Origin: Myxococcales bacterium
Lineage (GTDB): Bacteria; Myxococcota_A; Polyangia; Polyangiales; JAFGIB01
Assembly (NCBI GenBank): GCA_029880325.1
Contig: JAOUOP010000002.1
Location: 124,001 to 188,000, forward strand
Reading direction: 5' to 3'
DNA length: 64,000 nucleotides
The notes under the pieces are model-generated. The model was given only the letters and a program-made list of their open reading frames with translations, did not search any database and was not told the origin of the DNA. Below, piece after piece: positions 18,013 through 26,053 of the stretch. The first letter of the stretch is position 1. Each line of letters opens with the position of its first letter. Position numbers and translations under genes: made by a program.

Positions 18013-19169
18013 AACGCCGCGACGACATGACCTTCCCGCCCGAGGAATACGAGCGGCGCCTGCGCGAACTGCGCGCCCGCATGGAAGAGCGTCTGCTCGA
18101 CGTCGCCGTGATCACCGACCCGGGCAATCTGATGTATCTCACCGACTATCAGACCACGGGCTACTCCTACTTCCAGGCGCTGGTGGTTCCCCTCGATGGC
18201 GAGCCCTTCATGATCACCCGCCAGATGGAGGAGTCGAATGTCCTGGCCAGAACCTGGGTGGACGAGACCCGCCCCTATGGTGACACCGGAGACGCCATCC
18301 AAATGCTTCACACCTCGTTACGAGAGTTCGGCTTGAACGAGGGCACCGTCGGCTACGAGCGCAACAGCTACTTCTTTCCCGCCTATCAACAGGACCGCTT
18401 CCGAACCGCCTTCGAGGAGGGCCGCGTCATGGACTGCTTCGGCATCGTGGAGCAGGGACGCATCTGCAAGTCGGCGGTGGAGATCGAGCTGATGCAACAC
18501 GCCGCCCGGGTCACCGAGGCCGGCATGGTCGCCGGCTGCGAGGCGGTGACCGCGGGGGCGACCGAAAACGAAGTCGCCGCCGAGATTTGCGCCGCGATGT
18601 TTCGGGCGGGCGGCGAATACCCGGCGGTACTGCCCTACGTGACCAGCGGCCCGCGCACCATGATCGGTCACGCCACCTGGGAAGGGCGCAAAATCGGCCC
18701 CGGCGAGCACGTCTTTCTCGAAATCGGAGGCTGCGTGCGCCGCTATCACACGGCCATGATGCGCACCGTGAGCGTGGGCGAGCCGAGCGCGGCCATGCGT
18801 CAGGCCGAGCGCCTGATGATCGAGGCGCTCGAGCAAGTGCTTGCAGCGGCGCGACCCGGGCTAACGGTCTCGGACCTCGACAACCTGGTGCGGATGACGG
18901 TCTCCGCCAATGAAGTCGACGCGGCCCTTATCACCCGCGCCGGCTACTCCATCGGCATCGCCTTCCCACCGAGCTGGGACGAAGGCTACATGCTCAGTAT
19001 CAAGCAGGGCGACCCCACGATTTTGCGCGAGGGCATGACCCTGCACATCATTCCGTGGATGTGGGGGGTCGAGGGCAACAAGACCTGCGGCATCTCGGAC
19101 ACGATCCGGATCACCGAGGACGGCTGCCAGTCGTTCTTCACGCTCGACCGCGACTTTGTGGTGAAGTGA
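18009..19169 (+). CDS. doeA: Ectoine hydrolase DoeA (M24/creatinase-like fold)
   Basis: 386 aa. The N-terminal creatinase domain (about 1-150, with NLMYLTDYQTTGYSYF) is followed by a pita-bread M24 domain (about 160-386, with TSGPRTMIGHATWEGR, EIGGCVRRYHTAMMRT and GYSIGIAFPPSWDEGYMLSI). The aspartates that bind metals in aminopeptidases are replaced (GCVRRYHT), as expected for ectoine hydrolase, which opens the ectoine ring to N-acetyl-diaminobutyrate without a dinuclear metal site. ATG 18009 overlaps the doeD stop by 4 bp, so translation is coupled. It closes the cluster. I see no ectoine transporter beside it. Confidence 0.85.
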   Translation: MKRRDDMTFPPEEYERRLRELRARMEERLLDVAVITDPGNLMYLTDYQTTGYSYFQALVVPLDGEPFMITRQMEESNVLARTWVDETRPYGDTGDAIQMLHTSLREFGLNEGTVGYERNSYFFPAYQQDRFRTAFEEGRVMDCFGIVEQGRICKSAVEIELMQHAARVTEAGMVAGCEAVTAGATENEVAAEICAAMFRAGGEYPAVLPYVTSGPRTMIGHATWEGRKIGPGEHVFLEIGGCVRRYHTAMMRTVSVGEPSAAMRQAERLMIEALEQVLAAARPGLTVSDLDNLVRMTVSANEVDAALITRAGYSIGIAFPPSWDEGYMLSIKQGDPTILREGMTLHIIPWMWGVEGNKTCGISDTIRITEDGCQSFFTLDRDFVVK

Positions 19170-20015
19170 GCGCACGGGGCCCGCACGCGCACGCCCGCCT
19201 CGGCGACGGCCCCACTGTCCTCGGAACTCCCGGTCCGCAGGTCCGGGCGATCACCGCCCGAACCGACGGTTTGCAACTACATCCAGGGCAAGAGCCCCGC
19301 GACCGCCGCCAGCGAAGGCAGCACTCGCCGCCCCGAACGCGCCTTGACGCCCGCACGCGCAGCCGAGCGCGTGGCCTCTGCGGCTTGCTCCAGGATGCGC
19401 TCGCTCTGCCCCCTGCCGCGCGTCTCGGTGCCCAGCACCACGCCCGGCTCGAGCAGACCAGACTCGGCAGATTCCAGCACCAGCACGGCCCCGAGCTTCA
19501 CGCTACCGGGCCAGATCCGGCTGGACGCTGCGTCCTGGTCGCAATCCCCGGTGCGGCTCCCCCGGCTTCCCCGCAAGCTGGCACCAAGAGCCCCGTGCTC
19601 GGCCAGCCAACGACCGCTCGCCCGATCGCGAACCGCGCGGCAGGTTCCGTCGACCAGGTGCAGTTCTTCGGCGCGCGTCAGGACCACCCGATGCGTGCGA
19701 GCTGCGAACTCCGTTGTGCTGCCTTGGGCGACCACCGACCTGACTCCACGTTCCACCCTGTGTGTGTCGCTGTGGGTCGCTTCCCGGTCGGAGCTTTTTC
19801 GATGCCCAGCACCGCAATTGACCAGAATCAAGCACTGACGCCCCAGCCCCCGGCACAGCCCCCGATTCGATTCCATGCGGAAATGCGCATCTCCAAACGC
19901 ATTCCCAATAGACGCCGCCGCGAGCACGGAAGCCTCCGTGCCCGCGGACGGTGTCGCGGCGGCAAAGCGTCGCCGGTTTCAAAGCCGGTTTCAAATCGGT
20001 CGACGCTCGAGCGAG
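19170..20015. other. 846-bp stretch with weak coding signal
   Basis: No confidently coding frame. In two 60-bp blocks that I counted (19501-19620), the GC distribution over codon positions did not favour one frame consistently. The best candidate is the minus-strand frame at 19277-19927. It may be a poorly conserved gene or a decayed region at the edge of the ectoine cluster. Confidence 0.4.
19277..19927 (-). CDS. Doubtful hypothetical protein
   Basis: An open frame of 216 codons. Its C-terminal two thirds reads like protein (RTHRVVLTRAEELHLVDG; SVKLGAVLVLESAESGLLEP; a hydrophobic end SLAAVAGLLPWM), while the N-terminal third is irregular and Cys/His/Arg-rich. I recognise no family. Start unknown: ATG 19876 is an alternative that would shorten it by 17 residues. 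A decayed or spurious gene is equally possible. Confidence 0.3.
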   Translation of the reverse strand: MLAAASIGNAFGDAHFRMESNRGLCRGLGRQCLILVNCGAGHRKSSDREATHSDTHRVERGVRSVVAQGSTTEFAARTHRVVLTRAEELHLVDGTCRAVRDRASGRWLAEHGALGASLRGSRGSRTGDCDQDAASSRIWPGSVKLGAVLVLESAESGLLEPGVVLGTETRGRGQSERILEQAAEATRSAARAGVKARSGRRVLPSLAAVAGLLPWM

Positions 20016-20180
20016 CTACTGGCGCGCTACCGTCACGCCATAGTCGACGTCGTCGGTGGCCTTCTTGTCCGGTGAGGACATCATGAAGACGATCAACCCG
20101 ATGTAGAGCACCGCGCCGACGATCGTGATGCGGAAGAAGTGTTTTGCCAGGTCGTCGGGAGTCCAATTCGCCTTTACCAT
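20016..20180 (-). CDS. 54-residue single-span membrane protein
   Basis: The minus strand has AGGAGG four bases before ATG 20180 and then 54 codons to TAG. The peptide starts MVKANWTPDDLAKHFF, has one membrane helix (about residues 17-35, RITIVGAVLYIGLIVFMM) and ends in a charged tail (SSPDKKATDDVDYGVTVARQ). The perfect Shine-Dalgarno, clean helix and amphipathic entry support a real gene that size cut-offs would miss. No function is known to me; small proteins of this design often sit with respiratory or transport complexes, but no such complex is adjacent. The next gene upstream on the same strand (20354-21022) ends 173 bp away. Confidence 0.75.
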   Translation of the reverse strand: MVKANWTPDDLAKHFFRITIVGAVLYIGLIVFMMSSPDKKATDDVDYGVTVARQ

Positions 20181-20353
20181 CGTGCCTCCTGTGGAGGGCG
20201 CGCCCGGATGGATGGCAGCACCCTTCCCCCACGACTTAGGCGCATCCCTCAGGCGAAGCGTTGAGCCCGGTCAACGACAGCGCAATTCCATGCTCACCGG
20301 CTTGCGCCAGCGCATTCCGGTGGCGCTGATGGCTACCGGCTGACGGCTGACGG

Positions 20354-21022
20354 CTACTGGTAGAGCTTGCGTCCGCTGCCCTCGACGAAGCGCTTGACGA
20401 GCCAGGGGGTGCGCAGCATCCAGTCGTGGACCTGCTCCCGCAGCAGGCCCATCATCAGCCCATCGCCCACGTCGGCCATCACGCCGTAGGCCAACAGGCT
20501 GCCCTGGGCCCCATAGGGCCGCAGGCTGTAGAAGCCCCAGGCGGCGCGCACGTCATGGGGGCGGCGATCATCGACCGTGAAGGTGATGTCGCGCCGATCT
20601 TCATGCACCTTGATGTGGAGATAGTAGGACTTCTCCAGCAAACCCGCCCGACCCTGGCGCAGGTAGACCGTGCGCTCGCCGGGCAGCTCCTCGACCAGGC
20701 GCGCCTCGATGACCTGGGGCATCATGCGCGGATAGTGGGCGGTGTCGAGCAGCGCCTTCCAGACCGCGTCCACCGGCGCATCGATCACCTGCCAGCTCGA
20801 ACCGCCCATCAGCGAGAGCGAACCCTGGCGGCGCGAGGCCGGCCGCTGCACCAGCTCACCGGCGTCCAGACGTCGGGTCTCGTCGGGGCTCAGGCGCGCC
20901 CCCTCCACCCCGGCCCACACCCGCGGCGCAGGTGCGATCAGCGCGACCATCAGCAGGCCGATCGCGACTGCCGCGATCGCCTTCGCGCGCGCACCGATTG
21001 GGCCTGGGAGGGGAAATTCCAC
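20354..21022 (-). CDS. Exported SRPBCC (START/polyketide-cyclase fold) protein
   Basis: 222 aa. An N-terminal hydrophobic signal segment (AIAAVAIGLLMVALIAPAP, likely cleaved after VWA) is followed by an SRPBCC lipid-binding-like fold: WQVIDAPVDAVWKALLDTAHYPRMMP is the classic first strand and helices, and the C-terminal helix is LLREQVHDWMLRTPWLVKRF. Such domains bind hydrophobic ligands in a deep cavity; here it would act in the periplasm or envelope. Ligand unknown. It is divergent from the cyclophilin lipoprotein gene 98 bp away, so the two may share a control region. Confidence 0.7.
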   Translation of the reverse strand: MEFPLPGPIGARAKAIAAVAIGLLMVALIAPAPRVWAGVEGARLSPDETRRLDAGELVQRPASRRQGSLSLMGGSSWQVIDAPVDAVWKALLDTAHYPRMMPQVIEARLVEELPGERTVYLRQGRAGLLEKSYYLHIKVHEDRRDITFTVDDRRPHDVRAAWGFYSLRPYGAQGSLLAYGVMADVGDGLMMGLLREQVHDWMLRTPWLVKRFVEGSGRKLYQ

Positions 21023-21119
21023 TGCATTAAACCTACTACGTGATCGGCGCCGGTCAACTCTCCGAGTGGTTGAGTCCTTGGAAATCGTCAGCTATGGACG
21101 CGCTCGGAGCATCATCACC

Positions 21120-21998
21120 ATGCCTCGATTTAAGACGCTTCCGATCGCGATCTGCTTCATCGTCAGCAGCAGCTGCCATCAGCCGGAGCCCGGCGATGCG
21201 GACTTCCCGAGCACCGCGCCCAAGGAGCCCAGCAGCACGCCCGCGCAGCCCGAGCAGCCCGCGCCACAGACGCCGCCCGACCAACCCGTCGCGGCCCAGG
21301 ACGACGCGGACAAGCTGGGCTACAGCCCGCCGCCGGAGCCCAGCGAAGAGGAGAAACGCGCCCAGGCCGAGTTGGAGCGGCAGCGCCTGGCCGAGGCCAC
21401 GCGCCACCCGGCCCTGCTCGACCCCAGCCAGGCCAAGGAGACCGCGCCGGAGCGCTACACCGTCGAGCTATTGACCACCAAGGGCGTGATCACCATCGAC
21501 GTGCGCCGCAGCTGGGCGCCGCTCGGGGCCGACCGCTTCTACAACCTCATCAAAATCGGCTACTTCGAGGACATCGCCTTCTTCCGCGTCGTCGGAGGCT
21601 TCATGGCCCAACTCGGTCTGCACGGCGATCCGGCGGTCAACCGCGCCTGGCAGCCGGCTCGCATCCCCGACGATCCGGTCACCCAGAGCAACACGCGCGG
21701 CATGGTGAGCTTCGCCACCTCGGGCAAGGACTCCCGCGTCAATCAGATCTTCATCAACTTCGGCAACAACGCGCGCCTGGACGCCATGGGCTTCGCCCCC
21801 TTCGGTCGCGCCCGCGAGATGGGCGTGGTCGACAAGCTCTACGCCGGCTACGGCGAGGGGGCGCCCGCCGGCCGCGGCCCGCGCCAAATGCAGATCCAGC
21901 GCGAGGGCAATGCCTATCTGAAGCGGGACTTTCCCGAGATGGACTATGTGATCAAAGCCACCATCCGCGACGAGGTCGACAAGCGCCCACCGCGCTGA
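21120..21998 (+). CDS. Peptidyl-prolyl cis-trans isomerase, cyclophilin type, lipoprotein
   Basis: 292 aa. A lipoprotein signal (IAICFIVSSSC, lipidation at Cys19) is followed by a Pro/Gln/Glu-rich spacer (about 20-110) and a cyclophilin domain (about 115-285). The active-site segments are IAFFRVVGGFMAQ (catalytic Arg, F-M-x-Q), SFATSGKDSRVNQIFINFG and GFAPFGRAREMG. Cyclophilins isomerise X-Pro bonds; anchored in the envelope it probably assists folding of exported proteins. ATG 21120 begins the signal peptide; the frame is open upstream but without signal character. Confidence 0.88.
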   Translation: MPRFKTLPIAICFIVSSSCHQPEPGDADFPSTAPKEPSSTPAQPEQPAPQTPPDQPVAAQDDADKLGYSPPPEPSEEEKRAQAELERQRLAEATRHPALLDPSQAKETAPERYTVELLTTKGVITIDVRRSWAPLGADRFYNLIKIGYFEDIAFFRVVGGFMAQLGLHGDPAVNRAWQPARIPDDPVTQSNTRGMVSFATSGKDSRVNQIFINFGNNARLDAMGFAPFGRAREMGVVDKLYAGYGEGAPAGRGPRQMQIQREGNAYLKRDFPEMDYVIKATIRDEVDKRPPR

Positions 21999-22163
21999 TG
22001 GGCCCCGGCAATCGGGGCGCCTGCCCCTCCCATGATTCGGACTCGGGGCGCCAAAGCTTCCCGATTGCATGATCCATGAAGCAGCGCGATTGGGGCGTTC
22101 TACGTCACGCGACTGGCAATCTGTGCCCTTTTGGATATGCTGCAGCCGATTTCGGAGGTTCCG

Positions 22164-22496
22164 TTGCCAACCCCACGAGCCCTTCTCGCGATCGCGCTTT
22201 GCCTGTTGTTCGCCAGCCTCGGCAGCCTCGGATGTGGCAGCAGCGAAGAGGCCAAGAAAACCTACAGCGGAACCTGCGAGTTCTCTGAGGACTGCGCAGA
22301 ACCGCTGAGCTGCAACGCTGGCGTATGCACCACCCCCTGCTCCGACGGCACCGATTGCCAAGGCCTGGGCCCCATGTCCCGCTGCTTTTCGGGCACCTGC
22401 TTCGACGCCTGCACGCCGACCACGAGCTGCCCCGCTGGGCTGCAGTGCGAAATGGTTGGCACGACCGCCGGAAGCTGCCGGGCCCCGCGGTTCTGA
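22164..22496 (+). CDS. Small Cys-rich lipoprotein, copy A
   Basis: 110 aa. The signal peptide MPTPRALLAIALCLLFASLG ends at lipobox SLGC. The mature part has ten or more Cys in a C-x-x-x-x-C arrangement (GVCTTPCSDGTDC, SRCFSGTCFDAC, SCPAGLQCEM), suggesting several disulfides. I choose TTG 22164, which has GGAGG 5 bp upstream; TTG 22131 and ATG 22137 are in-frame alternatives without a good RBS. The mature domain aligns by eye with that of the gene at 24849-25232 (CTT-x-CS, S-x-CF, CP-x-G-x-x-C-x-M), so they are probably paralogues. Function unknown. Confidence 0.75.
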   Translation: MPTPRALLAIALCLLFASLGSLGCGSSEEAKKTYSGTCEFSEDCAEPLSCNAGVCTTPCSDGTDCQGLGPMSRCFSGTCFDACTPTTSCPAGLQCEMVGTTAGSCRAPRF

Positions 22497-22744
22497 AGAC
22501 CCGATTTTTCTTGTCCGAGTTTGCGGTCAACGGCATGCAAACGACGACGAAATTGGGTTGACGTAGCTCGCGAAGCTCGGAAAGGTGCGCGGTGCGCGGC
22601 GGCCCTTCGTGGGTACGCCCGCGCGGGTGTTCAGCGCCTCCCAGATGCTTTGGCGGTACGAGCGGTCTTGATCCTAAGCCGAGATCCGGGCAGATGGTGG
22701 CGACAGGGCCCGCGAGCGGGCCGCACGCGAGATAGGACAGGCGG

Positions 22745-24214
22745 ATGATGAAGCGGCTTGCAGCGTGGACGTTTGCGTCGGTGGTATGGCTCGCGGCCGG
22801 TGCCGCAGTATTGCTCGCGGCCGGTGCCGCGAAAGCACAGGTCGGAGATCAAGTTGCGAGCTTGAACTCGGAAGCGCTCGAGGCCTACCAAAACCTCGAC
22901 GTGGACACAGCCCTGTCGAAGCTCCAAGAAGCGGTGGGCATCGCCGAACAGGCGGGCTACGCCGGCCCCGAGGTGGCGCAGGCCTACATGAACCTGGGGG
23001 TCGTCTACGTCGCTGGCGCGAGCGACATGGACCAGGGCATGGCCGCCTTCGTGATGGCGCTGTGCATGGCGCCGGGCGCCGAGCTCGACCCGCTGTTGAG
23101 CACCCCCGACGTGCAGCAGGTCTACCAGCAGGCCCAGCAGGACGCCGCCTCCGGCGCCTGTCCCCAGGGAGCGGCGCCGGATCAGGGTTACGGACAGCAA
23201 CCGGGGGGCTACGGCCAGGACCCGAACTACGGGCAGCCAGGCTATGGCCAGGACCCGAACTATGGGCAACAGCCACCCCAGGGCTACGGCCAGCCCGGCT
23301 ACGACCAAACCAACTACGGCGGCGGCCCGAACCTGGACAACGAGTGCCCCCCGGGCATGACCTGCGGCGACGGCGAGGGGCCGGAGGAGGCCGGCGATCC
23401 CGGCGACTTCGCGCGCTTCTTCATCAACGCTCAGTTCACCATGGGCCTGGCCTGGGTGACCTCTGGCATGAAGGCCGACTCGCTCGCGCCGGTCACCGAC
23501 ATCTTCCTGGCCGAGGGCACGCCGATCGACTCCAACCAGGACGGCTTTTTCAACGAGCTGGACGATGCCGACGGAGACGGTGTGCAGGACACCGCCGGGT
23601 TCCAGACAGACTTCAACACCGGAAGCGCCTGGGTGCCCGACGCCGACTCCTTCGACGAGGTCACCCAGACCGAATCGGTCTCCACCCAATGCAAAGCGGA
23701 CGGCATTCCCACCGGCCCTCTGGGCAAGACGACACAATTCGGTGAGCCCTTCTTCGATCACATACCCAGCAGCTACTGCGTGCGCGTGCAGCAGCCTGGT
23801 CTGGTCAACACCCTGGCGGTGCGCCTCAACCCCGGCTACTTCATCGGGGAGTCGTTCGCGCTCTCAGTACCGATTCGCTTCCAGTTCGACGCCGGTGAAG
23901 GCACGCTTTCAAACCTACTGCTGGGCCTTCGGGGCGAGATCGCCTTCAACGGCACCAAGCAGGCCACGGGCATTCCCGTCTCCTGGTTCTTCGGCGCCAC
24001 CTACGGCCAGATCCAGCCCAAGCCGCCAACCGAGGATCCCAATCGCGCCTCACCCTTCGTGGTCAGCGGCCCCTTCGGCGCCCATACCGGCGTCAACGTG
24101 CGCATTCGCGTGCACCGTAATTTCGGGCTGATCCTCTCGCCCGAGGTCGACGTGCTCCTCCCCGACTTCCTCTTCAATATCGACCTCAGCGGCGGCATCG
24201 AAGCCGCATTCTAG
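22745..24214 (+). CDS. TPR plus beta-barrel envelope protein with GYGQ/PNYGQ repeat linker
   Basis: 489 aa. The signal peptide ends at AKA (about residue 31). TPR-like helices follow (about 35-120, NSEALEAYQNLDVDTALSKL and VAQAYMNLGVVYVAGA). Next is a Gly/Tyr/Gln/Pro repeat (about 148-195, units such as GYGQDPNYGQ), a Cys pair (CPPGMTC) and a C-terminal domain of alternating strands (about 220-489) ending in the aromatic-terminated LSGGIEAAF, as in outer-membrane barrels. An acidic, calcium-binding-like DSNQDGFFNELDDADGDG lies within. It is probably an outer-membrane protein of a myxobacterial family whose function I do not know. Two adjacent ATGs (22745 and 22748) are possible starts. Confidence 0.7.
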   Translation: MMKRLAAWTFASVVWLAAGAAVLLAAGAAKAQVGDQVASLNSEALEAYQNLDVDTALSKLQEAVGIAEQAGYAGPEVAQAYMNLGVVYVAGASDMDQGMAAFVMALCMAPGAELDPLLSTPDVQQVYQQAQQDAASGACPQGAAPDQGYGQQPGGYGQDPNYGQPGYGQDPNYGQQPPQGYGQPGYDQTNYGGGPNLDNECPPGMTCGDGEGPEEAGDPGDFARFFINAQFTMGLAWVTSGMKADSLAPVTDIFLAEGTPIDSNQDGFFNELDDADGDGVQDTAGFQTDFNTGSAWVPDADSFDEVTQTESVSTQCKADGIPTGPLGKTTQFGEPFFDHIPSSYCVRVQQPGLVNTLAVRLNPGYFIGESFALSVPIRFQFDAGEGTLSNLLLGLRGEIAFNGTKQATGIPVSWFFGATYGQIQPKPPTEDPNRASPFVVSGPFGAHTGVNVRIRVHRNFGLILSPEVDVLLPDFLFNIDLSGGIEAAF

Positions 24215-24240
24215 CGCACGGCTCTTGGCGCGCCGGCGGT

Positions 24241-24693
24241 TCAGCGACTGGCGCGGCGCTGCTGGGATGGTGCCACGTCGACGACCGGCGCCGAGCAACA
24301 CCACATACCCGGCTCCTGATCCCGAGGCGGGTAGCAATGCCCCTTGCTCTCGCATTGGGTGATGTAGAGCGGCGCGCAGCCGTCGTCCTGGGCCACGCGC
24401 CGCACCGGGCGCCCGCCGTGGTAGTAGAAAGCCAGCTCGCGCGCGCGATCGGGGCAATAGGTATCCAACTCCGGCTGTCGGACCCGCTCCCCGGGTTTGG
24501 GCTGTGGTCGTGGCTCCGATCCGGACTGCTCGGAAACCGCCAGGGCATTGCGCGCTTCGATTCCCGTACCCGGGGCAGAATCCTCGGGAGGAGTCTCGGT
24601 GCGGACCTCGACGGCGACCTTGGGTGCCTCGACGGCCTCGTGCCCATTCGCGCACGCGCCCAGCAGCCACAGCAGCGCCAGCACTTTCCGCAT
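24241..24693 (-). CDS. Small lipoprotein of unknown function
   Basis: 150 aa. MRKVLALLWLLGAC is a classic lipoprotein signal with lipidation at Cys14. A Pro/Glu-rich spacer is followed by a compact domain with six Cys (DTYCPDRARELAFYY, DDGCAPLYITQC, GHCYPPRDQ, MWCCSAP). Not recognised. It converges with the TPR-barrel gene, the two stops being 26 bp apart, and is divergent from Cys-rich lipoprotein B. Confidence 0.7.
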   Translation of the reverse strand: MRKVLALLWLLGACANGHEAVEAPKVAVEVRTETPPEDSAPGTGIEARNALAVSEQSGSEPRPQPKPGERVRQPELDTYCPDRARELAFYYHGGRPVRRVAQDDGCAPLYITQCESKGHCYPPRDQEPGMWCCSAPVVDVAPSQQRRASR

Positions 24694-24848
24694 ACTGGAG
24701 ATTTAGCCCGCATCGGGCTCCAGGTCACCTACCGCCGCGACTGCACTCCCTTCGGGGCTTCCCAGGCGCGGCTCCCATAGGATACATCAGCGGCAACCCG
24801 GCGCCGGCCGAGCGCAGCGGGTCTATCCCCCACGCCACAGGACCGATC

Positions 24849-25232
24849 ATGCCTCCACTGCCGCGCATTTGCACCGCCCTGCTCACGAGCCTGCTGCTGT
24901 CGACCGCGACCGGATGCGGCGACGACGGGGGTGGCGGGGGCGCAGCCGGAGCCCCCGCCACAATCCCGAAGCTGGGCGAGCCCTGCACCAGTACCTGTGC
25001 TTCAGGAACCGTCTGCGAGAACACCGGCCCCTTCGCAGGTCTGTGCACCACCCAGTGCAGCAACGACGCCGCCTGCAGCCTATTGCTGGGCACGAGCAAG
25101 TGCTTCGGCGAAACCGTGCCCCGCTGCGGCCTGCCCTGCAGCAGCGACCTGCAGTGCCCTTCGGGAACCCACTGCGCCATGGCGTACGGCGGTGAGATGG
25201 TCTGCCTGGCCGGCGCCCCGACCGGCCCATAG
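24849..25232 (+). CDS. Small Cys-rich lipoprotein, copy B
   Basis: 127 aa. The signal peptide MPPLPRICTALLTSLLLSTA ends at TGC, followed by a Gly/Ala spacer (GDDGGGGGAAGAPA) and a domain of about ten Cys (EPCTSTCASGTVCENTGPF, LCTTQCSNDAAC, SKCFGE, CGLPCSSDLQCPSGTHCAM). Its Cys pattern parallels copy A at 22164-22496. Probably surface-anchored; function unknown. An 11-bp tandem repeat starts at its stop codon. The frame extends upstream of ATG 24849 without signal character. Confidence 0.75.
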   Translation: MPPLPRICTALLTSLLLSTATGCGDDGGGGGAAGAPATIPKLGEPCTSTCASGTVCENTGPFAGLCTTQCSNDAACSLLLGTSKCFGETVPRCGLPCSSDLQCPSGTHCAMAYGGEMVCLAGAPTGP

Positions 25233-25274
25233 CCCGAACCGAGCCCGAATCAAGCCCGAATCGAGCCCGAATCA
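25231..25274. repeat. Four tandem 11-bp units (AGCCCGAATCA/G)
   Basis: Units at 25231, 25242, 25253 and 25264 differ only in the last three bases. The array begins in the stop codon of lipoprotein copy B and lies between two convergent genes. No hairpin is formed. It is probably a slippage-generated repeat. Confidence 0.85.
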
Positions 25275-25297
25275 AGCCCCCTGCAGTCGAAGCGCCT

Positions 25298-25978
25298 TCA
25301 GTCGGCGCCGGATGCACCGTCGCGCTTGATCTCGGCCAGCCGCTGCTGGCGGCGTCGGCGCGCCACATACCAATCTTCCACCAGGTACTCGATCAGCCTG
25401 AGCAACGCCTCGGGCTCGCCCCGGTCCACCTCGATGAGCACGTTGGTGCCCTTCTCGAAGTGCTTGGCGATGCTGCCGCGGCGCCGCACGGCCTCGATGG
25501 CCTCCCAGGTCTCCCGATCCACCTTGTCCTCGATGCCATCGAGCTCGTCGGCCAGGAAGGTCTTCTTCACGCCCCAGAAGTCCCGCACCATGCCCTGCAG
25601 ACAGCGCCGCGCCAGAAGCGCCGCGGCCGATGGACTGATGTCCAGGATCTGGCAGGCCTGGGCGTATTCGGCCGACACCGCGTCGGGCACGTAGTTGGGC
25701 AGCTGCCGCCCCTTGGGACCCGGTACCAGGTCCCAGCTGCGCAAGGGGCGCTCGTCGGCCGCCACCGAGCCATGGGCATCCTTGCGCAGGGCATGCATGG
25801 CCATCGTCACGCTCAGCTGCATGCACAGGCGGTTGGGACAGACCACCGCCGACAACGCAAACAACCGCGGTCCCACTGCGTTTTCGCTCATCACCGTGGT
25901 CACAGAACGCTGCACGCGGTCGGCAGCGACCTCGGTGCTCAGCCCACAGGACGGGCAGCTCCAGTCCAAAGCCCGCAT
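25298..25978 (-). CDS. DUF4145-domain protein
   Basis: 226 aa, cytoplasmic. The N-terminus has a probable zinc-ribbon Cys pair (DWSCPSCGLSTE) with a second Cys pair at about CPNRLC. The DUF4145 part reads VSAEYAQACQILDISPSAAALLARRCLQGMVRDFWG, the family's helical core, then LIEYLVEDWYVARRRR. DUF4145 proteins are often found near restriction or defence genes, but no such genes are adjacent here. Function unknown. Confidence 0.75.
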   Translation of the reverse strand: MRALDWSCPSCGLSTEVAADRVQRSVTTVMSENAVGPRLFALSAVVCPNRLCMQLSVTMAMHALRKDAHGSVAADERPLRSWDLVPGPKGRQLPNYVPDAVSAEYAQACQILDISPSAAALLARRCLQGMVRDFWGVKKTFLADELDGIEDKVDRETWEAIEAVRRRGSIAKHFEKGTNVLIEVDRGEPEALLRLIEYLVEDWYVARRRRQQRLAEIKRDGASGAD

Positions 25979-26053
25979 CGCTCCGATCTTGCCCGAGCGA
26001 CGCCCGCGGCCGCAAGTCTGCGCGGCGGGCGAGCGGGGTCGTCGAGTGGGCGT

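Noticed and set aside
21040..21100. CTCTCCGAGTGGTTGAGTCC resembles the D-arm of a serine or leucine tRNA
   Set aside because: No matching acceptor stem, anticodon arm or T-loop (GGTTCGAATCC type) follows, and the bases lie in the control region between two genes.
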